The position numbers were made by a program, and so were the translations under genes. DNA of 64,000 nucleotides from contig JAFDXI010000169.1 in the NCBI GenBank assembly GCA_018268035.1, positions 1-64,000 of the forward strand, written 5' to 3'. The first letter of the stretch is position 1; each line of letters starts with the position of its first letter. The notes beneath the pieces were generated by a model. That model saw nothing but the letters and a program-made list of their open reading frames with translations. It did not search any database and was not told the DNA's origin. The DNA comes from Bacteroidota bacterium. Lineage in GTDB: Bacteria; Bacteroidota; Bacteroidia; Chitinophagales; Chitinophagaceae. Shown piece after piece: positions 27,632-37,449 of the stretch.

Positions 27632-29023
27632 TTATTGTTTCACCAACTTATAAGTGTAGAATCCTGCATTGTTTAAATAGAGGGTAACATTATAAGTGCC
27701 GGCAGGCCATCCTTTCAGATTATCACCACCTGGCTCTAAACTCCCATCAGCATTTGTGTCTCCATAGTTTAAGCCCCAGTCGTGGTTGGCCCTGAATTTG
27801 AATTCATCACCATCAGCAAGTGTTATAGTAGTTGACCAACTATTGTCGCCTGAGTTGAATGTCATGTCTGCATCAGTGCCCCATCCACTGCCTGCAAAAC
27901 TTCCAATCACTCCCCATGTAGATGCAGGTGTAATAGAATATGTGAGTGCATCTAAATCAATATTGATTTTATAATAACCTCCCCCTGGGAAAACCAGATT
28001 ACTTCCACTTGTGCTTAATGTGCCACTTCCTCCATCACCATAGTTGGTGCCGTTCCAATCAGGCTCACTCGTGATTTTAAATTCATACGTTCCACCTGCA
28101 GGTACATTTACATAACCTTCATATTTATTATCATTATTCACTGAAGCTAATGCAGGGGCTGTGCCCGGGTTCCATCCCTGGTAATCACCGGCAACATAAA
28201 GTTGGCTGAATACTGTAACAGGTGTTACAGTAAACACGCCATGCTGGAAGTCAACCCAGATGGTATATATGCCTGATGCAACAGGCCCTGGGAAATTATC
28301 ATTCAGGTCATAACCAAAATCACCACCGGTATTTAATCCTGCAACTGTTTTATCAGCAACAGAATATTTATTGCTCCAGTCACCATTTACCGGCAACATC
28401 AGGTATTCATTTCCGCCTTTTAAATAAAATGTACCTTGGTAGGTAAGTGAATCAATTCTTGTGAATTGCTGTGCAGGTAATGGAACAGGGTTGCCCCATC
28501 CGCCTGCCGATGCACTACCGACAAGAAATAATGTGCCGCTCTGCGGTGGTAATACTTTTGCAGGAACTACATAAGGTGTTACCTGAAGTGTTACAACATT
28601 TGAAACTTTCTGGTCATTGTTGTTGGCATAAGAAGAAATAAGCCTTACATCAACACTGTAGGTTATACCAAAACTAAATCCCAGCGAAAGCAACATATTG
28701 TTGAATTCTTTTGCTGTAAAAGAAGAGCTTAATGCACCCGTTACTATTCTGCTCTGTGCATTGGAAAAATCTTTACCTGAAGAATCAACCTGTAAAATAT
28801 ATTTTACAGTTGATGAATCCGTGGCATATTGTGGGTTTGTCCATGAAAATGTAAGCGCTACATTATCTGAATCAGATGGTGCAGGTGCAAAACTATTGGC
28901 ATCAGCGCTTAACACCGGCGCAGTACCTGTGGGATAGTTTGGCAGTGATTCAGTTTTTTTACAAGCTGCAAACAGTAATGCCACGCTTGTAATTATCAAT
29001 GATATTCTTAAAATATGTCTCAT
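27632..29023 (-). CDS. SusE/SusF-like surface glycan-binding lipoprotein (long)
   Basis: 463 residues with a lipoprotein signal (Cys in LLFAACKKTES). The N-terminal SusE domain (about 35-160) is followed by three repeated beta-sandwich modules, each opening like LFLVGSASAGGW, LYVAGDYQGWNPG and WGVIGSFAGSGWG; the Trp-rich pattern is that of starch-binding domains in SusE and SusF. Such lipoproteins sit on the cell surface and hold alpha-glucan near the SusCD transporter. The gene is last in the susC-susD-susE-susE order and 20 bp after its shorter paralogue. Binding preference (starch or another glycan) cannot be told. Confidence 0.85.
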   Translation of the reverse strand: MRHILRISLIITSVALLFAACKKTESLPNYPTGTAPVLSADANSFAPAPSDSDNVALTFSWTNPQYATDSSTVKYILQVDSSGKDFSNAQSRIVTGALSSSFTAKEFNNMLLSLGFSFGITYSVDVRLISSYANNNDQKVSNVVTLQVTPYVVPAKVLPPQSGTLFLVGSASAGGWGNPVPLPAQQFTRIDSLTYQGTFYLKGGNEYLMLPVNGDWSNKYSVADKTVAGLNTGGDFGYDLNDNFPGPVASGIYTIWVDFQHGVFTVTPVTVFSQLYVAGDYQGWNPGTAPALASVNNDNKYEGYVNVPAGGTYEFKITSEPDWNGTNYGDGGSGTLSTSGSNLVFPGGGYYKINIDLDALTYSITPASTWGVIGSFAGSGWGTDADMTFNSGDNSWSTTITLADGDEFKFRANHDWGLNYGDTNADGSLEPGGDNLKGWPAGTYNVTLYLNNAGFYTYKLVKQ

Positions 29024-29042
29024 AATTATTTTTTATTTAGCA

Positions 29043-29876
29043 TTATTGTTTTGTAACTGTATATTTCCCTTTCTGAAAATCTACATCTATTTTATAATTC
29101 CCATCCGCAGCAACGGCAGGGAAATTGGAGCTCCAGTCATAGCCGAAATCACCACCTGTTGCAGGTTGATCTGCAGTATTCTTGCAGCCATATTTATGGC
29201 TCCAGTCACCATTGACAGGGATGAATAAATATTCCTGACCGCTATATAAATAAACTGTCAATGTATAGTGCAGTTCATCTAATTGTTCAAACTGGTATTT
29301 CGATGCATCCACAGGATTATTCCATCCATCACCATTACCTGTAAGCGCTGCACCAATGATGAACAACTCACCTGAAGGTGATGGTGCTACTTTTGGCGGA
29401 ATGACATAAGGTGTTGCTGTATATTGAACAGAGTTGGAGCTTAACTGCGCAGAATTATTGGTAAGACTTGAAACCACTCTTATATCTAATGTGTGTTCAA
29501 CATTTGGCGCCAGGTTAAGCTGGTTCTGCATGATGTCGTTAAGGTCAGAAGCAGTAAAGGAATAACTTAAGTCTTTGCTGATACTGATCACTTTTTTAGC
29601 AGGGTTTGTAAAGTTGGAACCCAAAGTGTCAATTTCAATATTATATGTTACGTCCATTGAGCTGACACCTGTATTAAACATATAATCCGGGTTTGTCCAG
29701 TTCAGTGTTAGTGCAGTTGCATCAGCATTGTTATAATTAACTTCTGCTCCTGTCACTGTGCTCAACACCGGGGGTGTGCCACCATCATAAGTGAGTTTTA
29801 TCTCATCTTTTTTGCATCCTGTAATTGCAAGCAATGCAAATAAAAAAATGGTTTGAAATTTCAATATATTTTTCAT
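29043..29876 (-). CDS. SusE-like lipoprotein (short paralogue)
   Basis: 277 residues with a lipoprotein signal (Cys in LAITGCKKDE). It holds the N-terminal SusE domain and one binding module; both align with the first two domains of the neighbouring 463-residue protein (for example LFIIGAALTGNGDGW against LFLVGSASAGGW, and FIPVNGDWSHKYG against MLPVNGDWSNKYS). It lacks the last two modules. The duplication was probably local. The gene lies 15 bp after susD, in the same operon. Confidence 0.85.
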   Translation of the reverse strand: MKNILKFQTIFLFALLAITGCKKDEIKLTYDGGTPPVLSTVTGAEVNYNNADATALTLNWTNPDYMFNTGVSSMDVTYNIEIDTLGSNFTNPAKKVISISKDLSYSFTASDLNDIMQNQLNLAPNVEHTLDIRVVSSLTNNSAQLSSNSVQYTATPYVIPPKVAPSPSGELFIIGAALTGNGDGWNNPVDASKYQFEQLDELHYTLTVYLYSGQEYLFIPVNGDWSHKYGCKNTADQPATGGDFGYDWSSNFPAVAADGNYKIDVDFQKGKYTVTKQ

Positions 29877-29891
29877 GTGATAATTTTTATT

Positions 29892-31460
29892 TTAATAACC
29901 CGCATTTTGAACCAGGTTGGGATTAGCAATAATATCAGTGGAAGGCAGTGGAAAAAGATTGTATTTATCGCTTACGCCTGTGCCATCTTTAATACCACCT
30001 TTCCATGGCCATAAATAACTACTGCTGGTGAATTCACCAAAACGAATGAGGTCTGTACGCCTGAATCCTTCCCAGTATAATTCACGTGCCCTTTCATTTA
30101 ATACATCATCTAATGTGATATCAGACACATTACCTGATGTATTACCATAAGCCCTTTCACGCAATAAATTAAAATAATGTATGGCATCATCTTTTGAACC
30201 GGCGCCACTCCGCAATTGTGCTTCATCATAGACCAGATACATTTCTGCTAAGCGGAAAAGAGGAAAATCTATATTACAAAATGTGCCGGCATTTGCTGGC
30301 GTTGAACCATCTGAATTGATGTTGCGGAATTTTGTTATTCGCAGCCCATCTGTAAATGTTCCTACATTATCAATCTCTGATTTGTCTCCATAAAAAAGTG
30401 CTCTTGAATCCGGTGTGCCGGTAGTGCTTGGAAATAAATCGGGCAGGCTGGCTGTTGTCCTGTTGCCGCCCCATCCACCTGATGGAACACCAAAAGATGC
30501 AGGATCCATATCACCATTAATGGCTGAGTTTACCAGGAAAGTTGTGCCACCATAATTCTGAGTATTTAAAGCATCATAGTTGATAGAAAAAATTACTTCA
30601 GGATTGTTGATATTGTTATCAGCATAAAATAATTCTTTGTAATCAGGTTTTAATGAATATCCTGCGTTGATTACCTTTTCTGAGTAAGTTAAAGCATCAG
30701 CGCTACGGTCTGTACCTGTATAAACAGATGCATTCAAATAAATGCGTGCCAGCAATGCCCAGTCTGCAGCTTTATCCACCCTGCCATATTCATTGGTGCG
30801 TGGGTCTGCAAGGTCAGGTTCTATTGCTTTTAATTCACTTTCTATATAATTAAACAGGTCAGAACGGGATATCTGTTTTGGAAGAAATGAACCACCGATG
30901 GGATCTTCTTCTGTAACAAAAGGTGGGTTGCCAAAAAGGTCCATCATCACTGAATACTGATAAGCACGGATAAATCTTGCCTCTGCATTAAACTCATGAA
31001 CAGTTGTTTCATCGGTTATACCTCTTGATTTTAGCTTATCATCTGTTGATTCGCTCAGGTAAGAATTTACCAATGCAATCTGGTACATACACCTGTTGTA
31101 TAAACCTGTAAGAATAGTATTGCTTGAAGTCCAGTTCAGGTTGTGAAAATCAGGAACACCCGGGTCATTCCATGCACAAATTGCTTCATCAGTTGTCAGC
31201 TCCTGTGCATTCCAGTAAAGCCTTAAAAAATCTGAAGTGCCCGCATCAATTCCTCCAAGATCAGACGATCCGGGGCCTTGTGAACCTGTAAGCGCAAATG
31301 CACTATATATTTTTACAAGCTGTGCCTTATAGCCATCTAAATTGGCATAAACATCATCGGCAAAGACACCAGTGTTGGGTTTCCTGTCAAGGTTTTTTGT
31401 ACACGATACAAAAAATACTGCAACAACAAAACCGGTAACTATTTTAATTAGATTATTCAT
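29892..31460 (-). CDS. SusD/RagB-family nutrient-binding lipoprotein
   Basis: 522 residues with a lipoprotein signal (Cys in VFFVSCTKN). The N-terminal SusD-like part (with DGYKAQLVKIYSAF) and the C-terminal RagB/SusD block (RLAEMYLVYDEAQLRSGA, ERARELYWEGFRRTDLIRFG) are typical, with TPR-like helices between. SusD forms the hinged lid on the SusC barrel and hands over ligand. It pairs with the susC gene 21 bp upstream. The glycan is unknown because no enzyme gene is adjacent. Confidence 0.96.
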   Translation of the reverse strand: MNNLIKIVTGFVVAVFFVSCTKNLDRKPNTGVFADDVYANLDGYKAQLVKIYSAFALTGSQGPGSSDLGGIDAGTSDFLRLYWNAQELTTDEAICAWNDPGVPDFHNLNWTSSNTILTGLYNRCMYQIALVNSYLSESTDDKLKSRGITDETTVHEFNAEARFIRAYQYSVMMDLFGNPPFVTEEDPIGGSFLPKQISRSDLFNYIESELKAIEPDLADPRTNEYGRVDKAADWALLARIYLNASVYTGTDRSADALTYSEKVINAGYSLKPDYKELFYADNNINNPEVIFSINYDALNTQNYGGTTFLVNSAINGDMDPASFGVPSGGWGGNRTTASLPDLFPSTTGTPDSRALFYGDKSEIDNVGTFTDGLRITKFRNINSDGSTPANAGTFCNIDFPLFRLAEMYLVYDEAQLRSGAGSKDDAIHYFNLLRERAYGNTSGNVSDITLDDVLNERARELYWEGFRRTDLIRFGEFTSSSYLWPWKGGIKDGTGVSDKYNLFPLPSTDIIANPNLVQNAGY

Positions 31461-31481
31461 ATTGTTTCTTTATAATAATGA

Positions 31482-34436
31482 TCAGAAATTAATGTTTGCA
31501 CTAACTGAGAATGTTCTCGGACGTGGATAAATTATATTATCAATACCACTATATACTTCCGGATCAAGCCCGCTGTATTTTGTAATTACAAATACATTCT
31601 GACAGTTAACCCCTAATGTCAGCTTTGCTTTATCATTGAAAATATTTCCAACATTATAGTTGATGCCAATATTATCCATCTTCAGGAAAGAAGCATTTTC
31701 AATATAATAATCGCTTTGATATTGATTATTTACAAACCCTGTTGAGAGTGCTTGTACAGGTGCATTCTGAAGGAACATCAATGGGTTTAAAATATTCCTT
31801 GTAACGCCAATATCTGATTGCACATTGTTATACAGGTAATTTCCAATCGCTGATCTGAATACCATATTCAAAGTCCAGTTCTTGTAATTCAATGAAGTGG
31901 TTAAGCCCATAGTGTATGGAGCATAAGGCGATTTATAATGATATTTATCATCATCATTAATCACACCATCCCTGTTTAGATCTGCATATAATCCTTCGAT
32001 TGGTTTGCCTGTATTTTTATCATACACCTGTTTGAATACATAGAATGCCTGAGGTGCATATCCAACAGAGTTGATTTGTATAGTCTGGCCTGTTGCACCA
32101 GAAATGCCACCAGAGGGATTACCTTTAAATGAAGGATCATTATTCAAAGTAAGTTTGGTGAGTTTCCTGTCATTATAAGCTAAGTTGTAACTAATATCCC
32201 AACGCAGGTCTTTTGTTTGAACAGGTGTAATGTTTAAAGTAACTTCTACACCATTGGTTGTCATGTCGCCGATATTGTCTGTAATCTGGTTGGAGAAATT
32301 TGTACCAACAGGAATATTGAAAGTATTCAACAGGTCTTTTGTTTTCTTTTGATAAACATCAACGGAACCGGTTAACCTGTTTTTGAAAAATCCAAAGTCA
32401 ATACCTGCATTATAAGAAGCAGTTTGTTCCCATTTAATATTTGCTGCATACACTGCAGGTGAATACAAAGAATAAAAATTATCTCCAATCTGATATTCTG
32501 ATGAAACGCTATTGGGGAAATAAGCTGGTAAGTAATTATAATAACCTATTCCATCCTGTTGACCAGTTACACCATAACTTAAACGAAGTTTAAGATCTGA
32601 AAGAATGTTTGAATTTCTCAAACCACCTTCCTGGTTAATACGCCAGGTGAATGCACCTGAAGGGAACACACCCCAACGGTTTTGTTTTGCAAACCTGGAA
32701 GATCCATCTGTACGAACTGATCCTGCAAAAATGTATTTATTGGCCACTGTAAATATTAAGCGGGTATAATATGAAATCAAAGTTTGCTGATCAATATACA
32801 AAGGTGCTGAAGGTTGTGTGCCGGGCACAGTATCATTATTCAGAAAAAATGAATAGTATCCGTAATTTTTTGATTTATTGTTATAATATCCGTAACCACC
32901 TACCCAATTAATATTACTGTTTATTGAAGTGATGTCTTTGAGGTAATTCAGATAAAATTCACCAAACGTATATGATTTATATTGGTTGTATTGTCCTTTT
33001 GTACCCCTGTAACCATAAGTGGAATTGGCAGTCTTTGCACTGTCATCAGTATAGTAATCACCATAACCATGAGATACATCATAACCTAAATTAAGATTAG
33101 CATGCAGGTCGGGCAAAAAATGAAGCTTGTAATCAAGTTGGATATTGCCAATGCTTCTCATGTTTTTACCGGTATTATGATTCTGGTATAATTGTGCTAC
33201 CGGGTTAGCTGATGAAAGCGTGTTATAACTTCCATTAGCCTGGCGCCATTCAAAGTATTCTCCTTTGCTTGCATAAACAGGTTGTGTAGGATCGAAGCGT
33301 ATAGCATTACCAATTGCACCTTGTTGAGCAAAATTGCTTAATGAATATGTTCCCTTTAGATTTACATCAATCTTTAAATGATTATCAAGTAAATTGGGAG
33401 TTAAAGAAATACTTGCAGATCCACGTTGCAAATTGTCTGTTTTTAAAAGTCCTTGCTGATTAAGATAACCCACTGATACACGGTATGGTAGATTCTTAAC
33501 AGCGCCTGTTATACTCAAAGTATTATCTGTTGTGAAAGCAGGATGAAATATTTCATTTTGCCAATCTGTATTAGCATTGCCCAGCAATGGTAGATAATCT
33601 GCATTGTTAGCTGAGCTATCAACATAAGCACGCATTTGGTTGCCATTCATTACATCAAGTTCTTTAGCAATTGTACCTAAAGATTCTACTGTAGTAAAAT
33701 TAAACCTGGCTGGTCCTTTTCTTCCCTTTTTTGTTGTAATTAGTATGACGCCGTTGGATGCTCTCGAACCATAAATAGCTGTTGAGGCAGCGTCTTTTAA
33801 AATGGTGAATGATTCAATATCATCAGGATTGATCATAGACAATGGATTGGCTACACCTGAAAGACCATCGCCTGTAAGAGGGATACCATCAATCACAATC
33901 AAAGGATCATTGCTTGCATTTAATGAGGCGCCACCACGTATGCGGATGATGCTCCCTGAGCCTGGTGCGCCACCATTAGAAATAACCTGAACACCTGCTA
34001 CTTTACCTGCTATCAACTGGTCAGGTGATGTGATGGTGCCTTTTTGAAAATCTTTCTCACCAACTGTTGCAATGGAGCCTGTGAGATCTTTCTTTTTAGT
34101 GGTGCCATAGCCAATCACCACTACTTCATTCAAAGAAGCATTGGTTGTGCTTAAAGAAATATTGAGTGCGCCTGTGCCTATCATTACTTCCTTACTATTG
34201 TATCCAACAGAAGAAATGATTAAAGTGTTGGCATTGTTGGGCACTGATAAACTAAACTTGCCATCGGCAGAAGTTTGTGTTCCGGTTTTATCACCTTTTA
34301 CCAGGATGGTTGCAAATGGTAAAGGAGCTTTTGTTGCTGAGTCGGTTACAACACCGGTTACAACTTTCTGCGCCATCGCACCTGCACCGAAAATGAGTAA
34401 GAGTGTAAAACTCAAAAACAGTCGTCGAAGGTTCAT
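31482..34436 (-). CDS. SusC/RagA-family TonB-dependent outer-membrane transporter
   Basis: 984 residues. After a signal peptide (ending MAQK) there is a carboxypeptidase-regulatory-like domain (about 25-100), then a SusC-type plug with GYGTTKKKDLTGSIATVG and YGSRASNGVILITTKKG, and a 22-strand barrel with the closing SVSANINF. It takes up oligosaccharide or peptide across the outer membrane with TonB energy. No STN signalling domain is present and no ECF/anti-sigma pair lies nearby, so control is by another route. The ATG at 34436 starts the operon, which then holds susD and two susE-like genes. Confidence 0.96.
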   Translation of the reverse strand: MNLRRLFLSFTLLLIFGAGAMAQKVVTGVVTDSATKAPLPFATILVKGDKTGTQTSADGKFSLSVPNNANTLIISSVGYNSKEVMIGTGALNISLSTTNASLNEVVVIGYGTTKKKDLTGSIATVGEKDFQKGTITSPDQLIAGKVAGVQVISNGGAPGSGSIIRIRGGASLNASNDPLIVIDGIPLTGDGLSGVANPLSMINPDDIESFTILKDAASTAIYGSRASNGVILITTKKGRKGPARFNFTTVESLGTIAKELDVMNGNQMRAYVDSSANNADYLPLLGNANTDWQNEIFHPAFTTDNTLSITGAVKNLPYRVSVGYLNQQGLLKTDNLQRGSASISLTPNLLDNHLKIDVNLKGTYSLSNFAQQGAIGNAIRFDPTQPVYASKGEYFEWRQANGSYNTLSSANPVAQLYQNHNTGKNMRSIGNIQLDYKLHFLPDLHANLNLGYDVSHGYGDYYTDDSAKTANSTYGYRGTKGQYNQYKSYTFGEFYLNYLKDITSINSNINWVGGYGYYNNKSKNYGYYSFFLNNDTVPGTQPSAPLYIDQQTLISYYTRLIFTVANKYIFAGSVRTDGSSRFAKQNRWGVFPSGAFTWRINQEGGLRNSNILSDLKLRLSYGVTGQQDGIGYYNYLPAYFPNSVSSEYQIGDNFYSLYSPAVYAANIKWEQTASYNAGIDFGFFKNRLTGSVDVYQKKTKDLLNTFNIPVGTNFSNQITDNIGDMTTNGVEVTLNITPVQTKDLRWDISYNLAYNDRKLTKLTLNNDPSFKGNPSGGISGATGQTIQINSVGYAPQAFYVFKQVYDKNTGKPIEGLYADLNRDGVINDDDKYHYKSPYAPYTMGLTTSLNYKNWTLNMVFRSAIGNYLYNNVQSDIGVTRNILNPLMFLQNAPVQALSTGFVNNQYQSDYYIENASFLKMDNIGINYNVGNIFNDKAKLTLGVNCQNVFVITKYSGLDPEVYSGIDNIIYPRPRTFSVSANINF

Positions 34437-35032
34437 AAATGTGTGCTTTTGGTTTATTAAAAATTTTTGATATATCTATTAAAACTGGAAGGATCAACCC
34501 TTTCCAATATAAATTTTAAAATTTAGTTTGCTTTAATTGAAATGACTTTTACAGGAAAATATATCAGTAATATAATGGCTAATCCTATCAGCAATCGATC
34601 TTCTATTTTCAATTTGACAGCAAATGTGTAAATTTTACACGATTAAAACAAAATTTTTTTAAAAAGTGCTGCATGGTATCGCAGGTTTTTTATTCACTTC
34701 GGGGAAAATTATTCGCTCCTAACTGTATTCATGTTAAGTAGGCGAAAAGCCAAATATGGCTTGTGTGCAATTTGTTTTTGCGGTTTACAATTATTGATTT
34801 TAATGTTTAAAAGAATGACACCGTATTATGGGTTATTACAAAAAATACTTTTTTAAACAATCAATAATTACTTAATTCAATGATTGCACGTAATTCTTTT
34901 GAAGCCTGTTGCATTTTGTTATTTATCAGCGCTATTGTAAAAATATTTTATTATAAAATAACTTTGTTGTCCGATTAAATATGATAACCCTTTGCTTTTC
35001 AAAACCTCATCCGCCTATGGCGGACTTAAAAC
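34437..35032. other. Long intergenic region upstream of susC
   Basis: About 600 AT-rich bases with no convincing gene. It must contain the leftward sus promoter. Visible elements are a perfect 15-base palindrome (34626-34640), an AT palindrome TATTTTA-TTA-TAAAATA (34944-34960), a TAnnTTTG-like string TAACTTTG (34959-34966, rightward) and a GC-rich hairpin (35010-35024) beside the dispersed repeat. Confidence 0.5.
34626..34640. promoter_or_regulatory. Perfect 15-bp palindrome upstream of susC
   Basis: GTGTAAA-T-TTTACAC is an exact inverted repeat 190 bp before the susC start. It resembles a site for a dimeric regulator. It does not match the LacI-type sites of the xylan locus, so a different protein would be involved. 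Confidence 0.45.
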
Positions 35033-35071
35033 CCTTACTGGCAAATGGTTTCAGCTATTTTGAATAATTTT
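35010..35071. repeat. Dispersed intergenic repeat, copy 1
   Basis: Bases 35033-35071 match the reverse complement of 41583-41621 at 36 of 39 positions; the core is CAAATGGTTTCAGCTATTTT. The copy also has a neighbouring hairpin TCCGCC-TAT-GGCGGA (35010-35024). It lies just after the 3' end of the leftward lipoprotein gene. Both copies are outside genes. Confidence 0.7.
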
Positions 35072-35111
35072 AATCTGACGACAATTATAAAATAACATAA
35101 AATAGAAGCGA

Positions 35112-36155
35112 TTATTCGGCATAATAAAAGCTGGAAAAACCAGTATCATCTTTAAAGTACTGGTTGTTTAGTTTTCCATTTATTTTGGTGTTCAATCCGT
35201 CAGTCCAAATAAGAGAATTATATGGATTCATCGAGCTTACAAAATTGGCGGTAGTACCATTTACAGGAGCATAAATTTTGAGAATTTGGTTGTGCCCTGC
35301 CTTATGCTGAAATCCATTGGTAAAATGAATTACTGTATGTCCTATGCCTGCTGCAGGAACTGAAAGCGAATCACTTTTGGTGATGATTGTTTCACTATTG
35401 TTTTGCACTATTAGCCTGCATGCGGGTATGTATCCTGAATAATTTTTAGGTGCAAAAACTGATATAGGTAATGCATTTAAAATCCAGTTACTGTCGCCGG
35501 TTAATTTTACTTGTATGATTTCTTTATAACCATTGTCTAAGACGGAAACTGGTGGGTTTTGAAAAGTAATACCCGGTTTGTTTGCAACAAGACACATAGG
35601 TGCAGTTTTTATGGAACTGTCAAGATAAAGATCGTGCTCCACATTGTCATTCATCGTTACATAAGTTACATGTGTCAGAGTAATCCTTGCTGAAGTGCCT
35701 GAATTATTTTCATTTACAGCATTGTAAAATACCTGCATAAACAAATCAGCGCCACTACCCGGTTTTATATACTTATCAATGTAATATGTCATTACCCCTG
35801 TATCGTTATACACTTTATAATTATATACTGAACTAATATAGGATGACTGCACTAATGAAGGTGCAGCAAAGTCCATACGCCTTAATAAAATTAACCTTGT
35901 TGCTGTGACCTGGAACTCTGCAATTGAACTATCGCCATTGGCAATAAAACATTTTTGTGTTACGGGTGGTAAAATACCTGTACTGATATTTAAAATACCA
36001 AAGCTTTTTCCTGAAACAACGTTTTGAACAGATGCGCTGTTGACACTATTTTCAGGCCAGTTACTTTCTTTCTTGCAGGCACTAAAAGCAATCAGGAATA
36101 TTAAAAAGATTGCAGGGTTTTTTAAGGTCGTCCTGACATGAAAATCGTTCTTCAT
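35112..36155 (-). CDS. Uncharacterised lipoprotein
   Basis: 347 residues with a lipoprotein signal peptide (Cys27 in LIAFSACKKES). The mature part is rich in beta-strand patterns, Ser, Asn and Thr, with no domain that I recognise and no enzyme motif. It may be a surface-exposed or periplasmic binding protein. The gene is 162 bp after pdxJ on the same strand; the gap holds an 8-bp inverted repeat TAGGAAAC/GTTTCCTA (36260-36301), so co-transcription is uncertain. No function is assigned. Confidence 0.75.
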   Translation of the reverse strand: MKNDFHVRTTLKNPAIFLIFLIAFSACKKESNWPENSVNSASVQNVVSGKSFGILNISTGILPPVTQKCFIANGDSSIAEFQVTATRLILLRRMDFAAPSLVQSSYISSVYNYKVYNDTGVMTYYIDKYIKPGSGADLFMQVFYNAVNENNSGTSARITLTHVTYVTMNDNVEHDLYLDSSIKTAPMCLVANKPGITFQNPPVSVLDNGYKEIIQVKLTGDSNWILNALPISVFAPKNYSGYIPACRLIVQNNSETIITKSDSLSVPAAGIGHTVIHFTNGFQHKAGHNQILKIYAPVNGTTANFVSSMNPYNSLIWTDGLNTKINGKLNNQYFKDDTGFSSFYYAE

Positions 36156-36317
36156 TTTTGCAGTATGTTGGTGGTTTTTTCAATGCAAGTTAATAAAGAT
36201 TTTATGATTACTAATCTGGTTAAGCACTAAACAATATCTTCCCGGAAAGTATTTGCCGATAGGAAACAATCAGGGTAGATGACATAATCAAAAGTTTCCT
36301 AAAGTGTAGAATTAAGA

Positions 36318-37055
36318 CTATACAGCCAAATCCTGTTGTAATGCAAGCTGCCTTTTATACAACTGAATAGTGTTTTCAAACCCTAAATAAATAGCATCTA
36401 CAATTAACGCATGACCTATACTAACTTCATCTATCCAGGAAATATTTCTGATGAGATAATTCAAATTTTTTAAATCAAGGTCATGGCCTGCATTTAGTCC
36501 CAGGTTCATTTCTCTTGCAGCCACAGCCGCGGCAAGGTAAGGTGCAATAGCTTCTTCTTTATTGGTTGCATACCGGTGAGCATAAGCTTCTGTATATAAC
36601 TCAACACGGTCTGTTCCGGCAGCAGCAGCTCCTTCAATCATTTCAATTTTCGGGTCAACAAAAATTGAAGTGCGAATATGTGCTGTTTTAAAAGTGGAAA
36701 TAATATCTGTTAGGTATTGTTTGAATTCTATTGTATCCCAGCCATGGTTGCTGGTCACCTGGTTCAATGCATCGGGTACAAGTGTTACCTGGGTAGGTTT
36801 GGTTTGCAAAACCAGGTCAATAAATTTTTGTTCCTGCGGATTGCCTTCAATATTAAATTCTGTAGTGATAACTTTTTTTATGTTGTGCACATCATCATAT
36901 CTGATATGTCTTTCATCAGGTCTTGGATGAACGGTTATGCCATCTGCACCGAATCTTTGAGCATCTATTGCAGCTTGCACAACATCTGGATTATTACCGC
37001 CACGACTGTTGCGCAATGTTGCCAGTTTGTTGATGTTTACACTTAGTTTAGTCAT
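36318..37055 (-). CDS. pdxJ: Pyridoxine 5'-phosphate synthase
   Basis: 245 residues, close to the usual PdxJ length. It condenses 1-deoxy-D-xylulose 5-phosphate with 3-amino-2-oxopropyl phosphate to pyridoxine 5'-phosphate in the DXP-dependent vitamin B6 route. Family blocks are clear: LSVNINKLATLRNSRGG at the N-terminus, FGADGITVHPRPDERHI, EFNIEGNP, QVTLVPD, TDRVELYTE and LGLNAGHDLDL. The start at 37055 gives the standard N-terminus. It is transcribed divergently from the 37450 gene. Confidence 0.96.
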   Translation of the reverse strand: MTKLSVNINKLATLRNSRGGNNPDVVQAAIDAQRFGADGITVHPRPDERHIRYDDVHNIKKVITTEFNIEGNPQEQKFIDLVLQTKPTQVTLVPDALNQVTSNHGWDTIEFKQYLTDIISTFKTAHIRTSIFVDPKIEMIEGAAAAGTDRVELYTEAYAHRYATNKEEAIAPYLAAAVAAREMNLGLNAGHDLDLKNLNYLIRNISWIDEVSIGHALIVDAIYLGFENTIQLYKRQLALQQDLAV

Positions 37056-37449
37056 CTGTACAAAATATTTTACAGTAAGAAAATTGATTAACGGATAAGA
37101 TGGGATTGCTAAGTAACAACGCTATACTTTTTTCGTGTTATATCAATTACTATTTTAATTTCAATTTAACGTTATATCTATCGAAAAGTTACTTGAATTT
37201 AAATAATGCTAAGAAAAATCTTATTACCTTTTAATTTGATAACTATTGATTTCAAAATTTGGCTAAGTATAAAATACTTATATGTTTTTATACATCGCTT
37301 TATTTAAAAACTATTTATACTATTATTGTTTTTTAATTTGTCTTTTTGCAAGAGAAAAAATTTATTTAACAGTCTCCTGATATTTTGTATTATAAGTTTG
37401 GATGCAAATTGAAATTTAAACTTATATTTAATACCTAAGTCAATCGTTT
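37056..37449. other. Divergent promoter region, pdxJ and 37450 gene
   Basis: Very AT-rich, 394 bases, no ORF worth calling. A TAnnTTTG-type -7 string TAAGTTTG lies at 37393-37400, 49 bp before the rightward start codon, but no matching TTTG -33 element was found at the expected distance, so the promoter call is tentative. Confidence 0.4.

Noticed and set aside
34935..34966. Promoter-like TTG ... TAACTTTG string pointing right
   Set aside because: No rightward gene follows; the next genes on both sides are leftward. It may be chance in AT-rich DNA.
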